A DNA stretch of 35,867 nt from contig JASHNT010000112.1 of assembly GCA_030041495.1 (NCBI GenBank), positions 1 through 35,867 on the forward strand, given 5' to 3'. Position 1 is the first letter of the stretch. Every line of letters starts with the position of its first letter. The notes beneath the pieces were generated by a model. That model did no database searches and was not told the DNA's origin. It saw only the letters and a program-made list of their open reading frames with translations. The position numbers and the translations under genes are program-made. This DNA comes from Bryobacteraceae bacterium. Its GTDB lineage: Bacteria > Acidobacteriota > Terriglobia > Bryobacterales > Bryobacteraceae. Of this stretch, positions 29,622-35,867 are shown one piece after another.

Positions 29622-31274
29622 ATGAAGAAGATTGCGATCTTTGTCCCGCTGGCGCTCTTGCCCGTTCTGGCCCAGCAAACCACCCAACAACGGTCCGCCC
29701 AGCAACCCAAATTCGAGCTGGCCGATGTTCATGCTAGCCCGACCGCCTTCTGGTTCGCGCAGAATACCGGCGGCCAGATCCGGCCCGGCCTGATCGTTGA
29801 CGGTCTTTACATTTACCGCGACGCAACGCTGCTCAGTCTGATTCAGGCGGCCTACGGCGTTACCGAAGACATGGTTTCCGGCGGCCCCAGTTGGCTGAAA
29901 TCCGATCTATTTGACGTCGTCGCCCGAGTCCCCGATGGCACCACTCCCGCGAACCTGAAGCTGATGCTGCAGTCCCTGCTGGCGGATCGTTTTGCGCTGG
30001 TGGTCCAGACCGAATCCCGGCCCACTCCCCGTTACGTGCTCGGGTTAGGCAAAGGGAAACCGAAATTGAGGCCGGCCGCGGAGCCGGTGGGCGATCCCGG
30101 CTGCAAGCAGGAGCGCGGTCCCATCGCCGCCGGTCCGGATGGCCAGATTGCGACGCCCAACCTCAAAGCGTCCTGCCACAACATGACCTCGAAAGATATC
30201 GCCGATACGCTGAAGCAGTTGGCTGGCGGGTATACCACCTATCTCGATCACGATGTGATCGATTCCACGAATCTGGCAGGCGCGTGGGACTTCGATCTGG
30301 AATGGTCCCCACCGATCTCCCAGAAAGGCCCCGACCACGTCACCATCTTCGACGCCGTAAGCAAACAATTGGGACTGACGCTGGAACTGCACGATGTCCC
30401 CTTACCCGGGATGGTCATTAAAAGCGTCAATCGCACGCCGACGCCCAACGCACCCGAGGTCGCGACCGCGCTGGTGGTTCCTCCTCCGCGCTTCGAAGTG
30501 GCCATCGTCAAGCCGATGGATCCGTCCCAACGTGTTTTCACCGGCGCCAACACCGCCAGCCAGTTCAAAGCCGTAGCCCCACTGCGGCTCCTGATCGCAG
30601 CGGCGTACCAGATTCAGCCCAATGCTGCCACCGATAAAATCATCGGTCTTCCCAAGTTCGCCGACACCCAAATCTGGGACATCACCGCCAAATACCCCAG
30701 CACCGGCGAAGGGGCTCCCATCGTGACCGGAGGGCGCACCGTGCCGCCAACCGAGAGCGTCCTGCTCAAAATGATCCAAGGCCTTTTAGCCGACGAATTC
30801 GAATTGAAGACGCACACCGAGAATCGCGAGATAACCGTTTATGCGCTCACGGTGGACGGAAAACACAAACTCACCAGAGCCGACCCTTCCGAGCGATCCG
30901 ATTGCCGTCCCGACCCCGGCGCGCCTAGGCCCTTCCCCAACATTCGCGCCATGGCGAACTGTAAGAACATCACGATGGACGAGTTTGCCCGCAATCTGGA
31001 ACAGGCCACCGGTTTTTTCGATCACCCCATCGTCAATGAAACCGGTCTCGAAGGGGGCTGGGACTTCTTGCTCGGCTTCAGCAATCCCAGTCAGCCGCGA
31101 GCTGCGGCTCCGAGCCCGGCGTCCCCGAACCAGCAAGGTGCGCTTCCCGATGCTCCAGAAGGTCTTTCCTCTTATGACGCGGTTCAAAAGGAACTGGGCA
31201 TAAAGATGGTTAAAACCAAGCGATCCGTCCCGGTGATCGTGGTCGATCACGTGGACGAAAAGCCGGTCGAGTAA
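29622..31274 (+). CDS. TIGR03435 family exported protein with two domain copies
   Basis: A 550-residue protein with signal peptide 1-17 (KKIAIFVPLALLPVLAQ) and strong ribosome site CAAGGAGGAGC before ATG 29622. It holds two copies of the acidobacterial TIGR03435 domain, about 29-270 and 286-545. Each copy runs FE(L/V)A-V/I, a leucine-rich helix before AAY (LLSLIQAAYGV; PLRLLIAAAYQI), L(M/I)Q-LLAD-F-L plus T(E)-R (MLQSLLADRFALVVQTESRP; MIQGLLADEFELKTHTENRE), a C-rich loop with a CHN/CKN motif, and GAWDF/GGWDF near the end. The function is not known; the family is greatly expanded in Solibacter. A proline/alanine linker (ASPNQQGALPDAPE) interrupts copy 2. It converges on the VWFA protein with 21 nt between stops. 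Confidence 0.88.
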   Translation: MKKIAIFVPLALLPVLAQQTTQQRSAQQPKFELADVHASPTAFWFAQNTGGQIRPGLIVDGLYIYRDATLLSLIQAAYGVTEDMVSGGPSWLKSDLFDVVARVPDGTTPANLKLMLQSLLADRFALVVQTESRPTPRYVLGLGKGKPKLRPAAEPVGDPGCKQERGPIAAGPDGQIATPNLKASCHNMTSKDIADTLKQLAGGYTTYLDHDVIDSTNLAGAWDFDLEWSPPISQKGPDHVTIFDAVSKQLGLTLELHDVPLPGMVIKSVNRTPTPNAPEVATALVVPPPRFEVAIVKPMDPSQRVFTGANTASQFKAVAPLRLLIAAAYQIQPNAATDKIIGLPKFADTQIWDITAKYPSTGEGAPIVTGGRTVPPTESVLLKMIQGLLADEFELKTHTENREITVYALTVDGKHKLTRADPSERSDCRPDPGAPRPFPNIRAMANCKNITMDEFARNLEQATGFFDHPIVNETGLEGGWDFLLGFSNPSQPRAAAPSPASPNQQGALPDAPEGLSSYDAVQKELGIKMVKTKRSVPVIVVDHVDEKPVE

Positions 31275-31295
31275 CCGGCAGAGATTGGGAGCGCG

Positions 31296-33440
31296 CTACT
31301 GCGTGACTACCACTTGGGCGCGTGGAAAAGCGAACTTGCGCCCGACTTCATCCACCACGTTGATCTGGCAGGTGTACTCGCCGGGAGCCAGGTCCTTGAG
31401 CGGAACCTGCAGCTTCACGGGGACGGCGCCGGGGCGCGTATCCGCCAGGTGCGTGGCTTCGAGTGGCGCAACTTCGAAGGCTTTTACGCCGGATTTATTG
31501 AAGAAGCTCATGCTCACCAGGACATGGCGGAGCATCGCGTCCTTCGGATCGGGCATCGCGTCGTAAACGTCGAAGGTCACGAACAGATTCTGCCTGCGCC
31601 GGAAGACGTGCGTGATGTTGGGCATGATTTTCTGATCGCCGTCGATGAGCGGATTCGCCGCGACATCCTTTTTGATGGGTTTTCCGGCTTCGCCCACGGC
31701 GGCCTTTAGAGGCTCGCGCTGGTTGCTCCAGACGACGGTGCTGAGCTTCAGGCCGGAGGTGTCCGCGCTCAAATCGGGGACTGTAAAACGGGTCTCGAAG
31801 GTGCCCATCTTGCCGCTGACGTTTTCGCGCACCAGAAACTTCATGTGGTAGCGGCCGGGCTCCAGAGTGAAGCCGGCATCGTATTGAAAGATGCGCCGGG
31901 CGGCGCGCTCCTTGTTCTCCTGATCCAGGGAGATCTTGATGAAATCGCGGACGTTGCCAACCACCTGGCGGGTCTCGTCCTGAATCTGTCCGAGGAAGTC
32001 AATCTGGGTCGTTCCGCCGGTGCCCTTGGCCGCGAGCTCGATCACGGACCCGGGAACGCGCACGGAAACCGGCACGAAATAGGTAGTCGGAGCGATGCGG
32101 AAATAATCGACCTGGAGCGCCAGCGGAATATCGGTGATGGGATCGCCGGCGGAGATCGCCTCTTTCAACTGTTGCTCCTTGTCCTCGCCGTTCATTCTGT
32201 GCCAATCTTTATCGGCGTAGTAGCCGGGGCGATGCTCCAGCCGCGCCGAGGTGTCCCCGTTAGTGAGCTTGACGGAAATCTTGCGGTACTTGCCGTCCTG
32301 TTTCGTGTTGGAGGTGTAGTAGCCGAGGATGTAATAGCTGCTCATGGACTGCTGAGCCATCTGAATGCCCGCGGCCAGATCGTTGCTATCGAGAAAAGCT
32401 TTGCCGCCGGTGTCGGCGGCAAGCGTGGTGAGGGTCTCCTGAGAATCGTTGATGGTCTGGCGCTGGGAATTATAGGCCGCGCCGTTGAAGGCTCCGGTTC
32501 CGCGCGTGGCCGCGCTGCTGGCCGCGCCTCCGGGAGGATCGGCCATCAGGCCGCGCACGTCCACAGCGTACAGAGTGACGTTGCTCTTCATCATCGCGTT
32601 GATCGAGGCTTCGAGCTGGGCCTGATTGTCGATGCCGGTTTTATTGACGCCGCCGGAGAAGTATACCAGCACCTTCTTCTCCGGCAGATTCGCCAGCATC
32701 TTGGAGGCGTTCTCGAGGGCCGCGAGCTTTTGATCCGTGTTCAGAATATTGAACTCGGTTTCATCGGCGACGAAAGCCGCGCCGGTGTCTTCGCCGCCGC
32801 AACCGCCGGTGTCGGCCAGGCCGGCCAGCTCAGTGGCTTCGCCGATGGGCAGGCCCTTGATCACGTCCGTGAGGATGTCGCGATCTTGGGTGAAATCCGT
32901 GAGGATATTGATGGTGCTGGTATACAGCATCACCGCCACGGTGTCGTCCTTAGTAATCTTCTTATTGAGAAAGTCCAGCGCGGCGTCCTGCGCGCGCAAC
33001 TGATCCGGCACGGCCATCGAGGAGAAATCGAAGAAGAACACCATGAGACGCTTGTCGTGGTACTGCACTTTTCCGGGCGCCTCGAAGGTGATGGTGGTGT
33101 TGGGCACTTCCGGCAGCTTGAGCTGATCGGCCAACTTTAGCTCCGGCGGAGGCTCCGGCTGCATGGTCAGCGTCTGCGGCTCGAAGACCTCGACCTTCTG
33201 CTTGGCTCCATCCTCGTATACGGCGAAATCGGAAGCCTTGAGGCCCGCGATAGCGTTTCCGGATTTATCCTTCACGGTTACGTCCACGATCACCAGGCGC
33301 GCTCCGGTGGTGAACGTCAGAGGTTTGCTTTCGTTTTTGGCCGGCGCAGCGCTTTTGGCGGGCGCGGGCGGCTGCTGTGCACGGGAAGGAAGGAGCATGC
33401 TGAACAGGAGGAGGCTGGAGCAGGTGAGAAGGCGTGTCAT
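31296..33440 (-). CDS. Acidobacterial VWFA-related exported protein (TIGR03436)
   Basis: ATG 33440 starts a good signal peptide (MTRLLTCSSLLLFSMLLPSRAQ). ATG 33461, seven codons earlier, overlaps the TonB receptor stop as TAATG and may be used by coupling. The 714-residue product has an N-terminal VDVTVKDKSGNAIAGLKASD section, a von Willebrand A-type domain at about 130-370 (RLMVFFFDFSSM, DTVAVMLYTSTINILTDFT, LVYFSGGVN), and a beta-rich C-terminal half. The metal site that should read DxSxS is D138-F-S-S-M, so the third ligand is missing and metal binding may be weak. The family is known mainly from Acidobacteriota, and its role is unknown. Its position directly after a TonB receptor gene suggests an outer-membrane or surface complex (inference). 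Confidence 0.87.
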   Translation of the reverse strand: MTRLLTCSSLLLFSMLLPSRAQQPPAPAKSAAPAKNESKPLTFTTGARLVIVDVTVKDKSGNAIAGLKASDFAVYEDGAKQKVEVFEPQTLTMQPEPPPELKLADQLKLPEVPNTTITFEAPGKVQYHDKRLMVFFFDFSSMAVPDQLRAQDAALDFLNKKITKDDTVAVMLYTSTINILTDFTQDRDILTDVIKGLPIGEATELAGLADTGGCGGEDTGAAFVADETEFNILNTDQKLAALENASKMLANLPEKKVLVYFSGGVNKTGIDNQAQLEASINAMMKSNVTLYAVDVRGLMADPPGGAASSAATRGTGAFNGAAYNSQRQTINDSQETLTTLAADTGGKAFLDSNDLAAGIQMAQQSMSSYYILGYYTSNTKQDGKYRKISVKLTNGDTSARLEHRPGYYADKDWHRMNGEDKEQQLKEAISAGDPITDIPLALQVDYFRIAPTTYFVPVSVRVPGSVIELAAKGTGGTTQIDFLGQIQDETRQVVGNVRDFIKISLDQENKERAARRIFQYDAGFTLEPGRYHMKFLVRENVSGKMGTFETRFTVPDLSADTSGLKLSTVVWSNQREPLKAAVGEAGKPIKKDVAANPLIDGDQKIMPNITHVFRRRQNLFVTFDVYDAMPDPKDAMLRHVLVSMSFFNKSGVKAFEVAPLEATHLADTRPGAVPVKLQVPLKDLAPGEYTCQINVVDEVGRKFAFPRAQVVVTQ

Positions 33441-33460
33441 GGCATTACTTGTGCATAGCA

Positions 33461-35867
33461 TTAGAAGTTGAAGCGGAACATAGTGGTGACGGTGCGTGTA
33501 GCCGCAGCCGCGGTCGCCAGATCGTAATTCGTGGCCCCGACTGCGGTGCCGAAGCCTGTGATATAGACGTGATTCAGTGGATTGGTTGCGGTGAGCCGGA
33601 ATTGCAATTGTCGGCGGCTCTCGCCCATGCGCCAGGCTCGATTGAGCGACGCATTCATCGAGAACTGGTTGGGTCCGGTGATGACGCCGATTCCCGCATT
33701 GCCGAATTGTCCCGCCGGCGGAGTGGTGAAAGCCAGGGGATTGAAAAACTGACCCGGGCCGCCCTGAATGGGCAGACCAGTGGCCTCAGCCCGCGGCGCC
33801 GCTCCCAACGCGCCCAGACCGCCGATGTTCGATTGCGCGCCGGAAACCGTGGGCGTAAGAGGCAAGCCGGTGGCGACGTTCACGGTTCCGTTCAAGGTCC
33901 ATCCGGCCAAGGCGTGCGTCTTCCATCCGCCGTTGCGCATGAAACCGCGCACACCAACAGGCGACGACAAAGTGTAGGTAAAAGAAAGGCGGTGGCGTTG
34001 ATCGAAGCTCGAAAGGCCGCGCTCCAGCTTCCAATCGTCCGGGAATTGCACGGCAGGACCGTTGGCACCGGTGAAACTGGTGGCGTCATCGATGGCCTTG
34101 GAGTAGGTGTATAGCAGGACACCGGACATTCCCGTGGCGAAGCGGCGGGTCAGGCGCACCTGGCCGGCATTGTAGGTGGAGTTAGCGCCGTAGGTGTAGT
34201 ATTCGAATCCGCTGGCGTTGCTGATAATCGCTGTTCCCGTTGCGGTTACCGTCGGCGCTTCGGTCACGCCCAGATCCGTTCCCTTGGTGCCGATGTACTC
34301 CACCTCCAGCAGTAACTGGTGCGGCATCGTCTGCTGGATGGTGAAGGTCCAGTTTTGCGCGTAGGGCAGTTTGTAGTTGGGGTTGATGGCAAAGGTGTTG
34401 GTGAGTTGGTTGACGCCCTGGGTTCCGAAACCGTTTTCGAGCGTCAGCGGAGTGACGGGCGAGCTGGTGTAAATCAGGTTCTCCGTGAATGGGGGTTGAC
34501 CGGCCATGTTGTTGACGATTCCAGAGTACGCCCCGCCGCTATAGAAGATGCTGTAGCCGCTGCGCAGCACGGTGCTGTGCTTGGCCCACGGCCGCCATGC
34601 GATGCCGATGCGCGGCGAGAACATGGTCCGCTCCGGACGCACCAGGCTGGAAGGAACGGAGCCGGAGAACGGGCCCGTCTCGCCTGGGGTAACCAGCGCG
34701 ACCTCGGTCTTCTCCGGATTCAAGTCGAGATTGGCGATCCGGTTATACAGTTCCGTGTAGGGCGCGAAGTACTCGTAACGCAGACCTAGATTCAGCGTGA
34801 GCCCACGGGAGACCCGGTAGTCGTCCTGCGCGAACCCAGCGGTAGCCCAGGCGCGGAAATAATCGTTGGTGCCGAGTTGGATGGAGCTGGTGTAGGGTAG
34901 ACCCAGCAGGAAATCCGCGAAGGAGAATCCGGTGTCGGGGACAGGCTTGCCCGTGGTGGGATCGATCTCGCTGGTGGCGGATCCGTTGAAGCCGAACGTT
35001 CCGCGCGCGGTCTGCTCATTGTTGGGGTTGAGCTGCATCTTGCGGAACATATAGCCGAATTGAAAATTGTGCTTGCGCTTCCAGACGTAGGTGACGTTGT
35101 CGGTGAAGCTGATGGTCTGGTTGCGATTGAGCGAATAGGGCGAATCGGATAGCGAGCCAAAGCTGGTGATGGAGATGTTGGGCGGACCGTAGTCGATCGG
35201 CAATTGGGAGGTGCCGGTGATGCCCAACTGTTGCGCCACGTTAATGCCCGCCGCCGCGAAGTAGGGATTGGTCTGGCTGACACTGCGGCTGAAGTTGACG
35301 GCGGCGCTATTGTTGAAGCGCGGCGCAAAACTGTGATTCCAGGTGACGCCGGCGCTGTTGCCGAAAGTCGTCAGTGTGTCCTCGAATCCGTAGAGCTGGT
35401 AGGAGGACGAATTCTGGTTCTGAAATTGGATGTTGAAGTTCAGCCGGTCCTTGTTGTTGAGCGGCGCATTCAGGCGCACGCCTACGCTCTGGGTGTTACT
35501 TGGGGGAGAAACCACCAGGCGGTAGTTCTGGACCACATTCTGATAGGTCGGCTGCGGGAAATACGCGAGCAGGCCGAGCGCAGCTTGATCGATCCGCGTT
35601 AATGGAATCGTGTTATTGGGGAAAGGCTGCCCGCTGAGGGGGTCGTAAATCGTGACGGGGTTGTTCGCCACGGTGAGGCCGGAGAAGTCGCCGGTTCGCT
35701 CCGCTGGAGTGGGCACGGAAGATAACATGCTGGTGCCCTGGTTGCTGTTGCGGCCTTGGTAGTTGATCTGGAATTGGGCGCGCTGCCAGTTGAACAGCTT
35801 GGGCACGATCATGGGTCCGCCAAGATTCACGACGTAGTTTTCGGAGTTCGAAGACGGCTTGGGCGCG
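33461..35867 (-). CDS. TonB-dependent receptor, Oar-like, N-terminus beyond the window
   Basis: The frame is open to the right edge, where it reads APKPSSNSENYVVNLGGP; the start lies outside the window. About 800 residues are visible: the end of the plug (NLGGPMIVPKLFNWQRAQ) and the whole beta-barrel. Barrel strands alternate with loops rich in Asn, Gly, Thr and Pro (RLNFNIQFQNQNSSSY, FQFGYMFRKMQL, YRVSRGLTLNLGLRYEYFAP, HSTVLRSGYSIFYSGG, FTIQQTMPHQLLLEVEYIG). The last strand ends MFRFNF, the aromatic C-terminus that guides outer-membrane barrel assembly. Such large receptors in Acidobacteriota normally start with a carboxypeptidase regulatory-like domain, outside this window. The substrate is probably an oligosaccharide or peptide but cannot be read. 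The stop codon overlaps an upstream start of the VWFA gene (TAATG). Confidence 0.88.
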   Translation of the reverse strand, partial: APKPSSNSENYVVNLGGPMIVPKLFNWQRAQFQINYQGRNSNQGTSMLSSVPTPAERTGDFSGLTVANNPVTIYDPLSGQPFPNNTIPLTRIDQAALGLLAYFPQPTYQNVVQNYRLVVSPPSNTQSVGVRLNAPLNNKDRLNFNIQFQNQNSSSYQLYGFEDTLTTFGNSAGVTWNHSFAPRFNNSAAVNFSRSVSQTNPYFAAAGINVAQQLGITGTSQLPIDYGPPNISITSFGSLSDSPYSLNRNQTISFTDNVTYVWKRKHNFQFGYMFRKMQLNPNNEQTARGTFGFNGSATSEIDPTTGKPVPDTGFSFADFLLGLPYTSSIQLGTNDYFRAWATAGFAQDDYRVSRGLTLNLGLRYEYFAPYTELYNRIANLDLNPEKTEVALVTPGETGPFSGSVPSSLVRPERTMFSPRIGIAWRPWAKHSTVLRSGYSIFYSGGAYSGIVNNMAGQPPFTENLIYTSSPVTPLTLENGFGTQGVNQLTNTFAINPNYKLPYAQNWTFTIQQTMPHQLLLEVEYIGTKGTDLGVTEAPTVTATGTAIISNASGFEYYTYGANSTYNAGQVRLTRRFATGMSGVLLYTYSKAIDDATSFTGANGPAVQFPDDWKLERGLSSFDQRHRLSFTYTLSSPVGVRGFMRNGGWKTHALAGWTLNGTVNVATGLPLTPTVSGAQSNIGGLGALGAAPRAEATGLPIQGGPGQFFNPLAFTTPPAGQFGNAGIGVITGPNQFSMNASLNRAWRMGESRRQLQFRLTATNPLNHVYITGFGTAVGATNYDLATAAAATRTVTTMFRFNF

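Noticed and set aside
31845-33140. Long plus-strand open frame (431 codons) opposite the VWFA gene
   Set aside because: Antisense shadow of a well-supported gene; Gly/His/Arg-rich with no motif.
1-35867. tRNA, rRNA, CRISPR array, insertion sequence, prophage or origin
   Set aside because: No repeat-spacer pattern, transposase, integrase, clover-leaf sequence or DnaA-box cluster was seen; a tool scan could still find a missed small RNA.

Overview
The window reads as a chromosomal stretch of an Acidobacteriota bacterium, most likely of the Solibacter/Bryobacter group. The case rests on protein families that are largely confined to or expanded in that lineage: an ADOP-type duplicated orphan permease (TIGR03434), a TIGR03435 protein with two domain copies, a VWFA-related protein (TIGR03436), a TIGR03437 C-terminal domain protein, a DUF6152 protein and a large Oar/CarboxypepD_reg-like TonB-dependent receptor. 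DNA is GC-rich, genes are dense, and most products carry export signals. I saw no rRNA, tRNA, CRISPR array, insertion sequence or integrase. Names were assigned by reading the translations, not by database search.

Layout. 198-5038: a crotonase-fold protein with the His/His/Asp set of 6-oxocamphor hydrolase, a MetE-like zinc methyltransferase, a two-domain exported protein, a DUF6152 protein, and a divergent single-domain exported protein. 5039-5780 is gene-poor. 5781-13687: a secreted beta-helix protein (minus), then a rightward run of exported protein, ADOP permease (broken by a 1-nt frameshift), NAD(P)-binding NmrA/QorB-like protein, PEP mutase/isocitrate lyase family protein and another exported protein. 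13698-18826: an ankyrin / CxxCH / alpha-alpha-barrel fusion, a DoxX-like membrane protein, a secreted DUF8021-like protein and a fifth exported protein; the last follows a Tat-signal zinc alcohol dehydrogenase (18841-20181). 20250-25459: FkbM methyltransferase, S53 sedolisin protease and a divergent TIGR03437 protein. 25529-28225: a compact operon of a 53-residue peptide, a PqqD-like protein, an HprK-related kinase and a nucleotidyltransferase. 28222-35867: a PD-(D/E)xK nuclease-like protein, a lipocalin-like secreted protein, the TIGR03435 protein, the VWFA protein and a TonB receptor cut by the window edge.

Two things stand out. First, five genes (six domains) encode an exported family that I cannot assign to a characterised function. 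Every domain has exactly one conserved Cys in a C-x-P box and one near its C-terminus, always 137-140 residues apart. Members sit beside catabolic-type enzymes, so a role in periplasmic substrate processing is possible but unproven. Second, the peptide-PqqD-kinase-nucleotidyltransferase operon looks like a peptide-modification system reduced to recognition and tailoring, with no cyclase, radical SAM enzyme or leader peptidase. In phosphorylated lasso-peptide systems HprK-like kinases and such nucleotidyltransferases modify a peptide C-terminus. Here they appear without the lasso machinery, which makes this the best candidate for an undescribed system.
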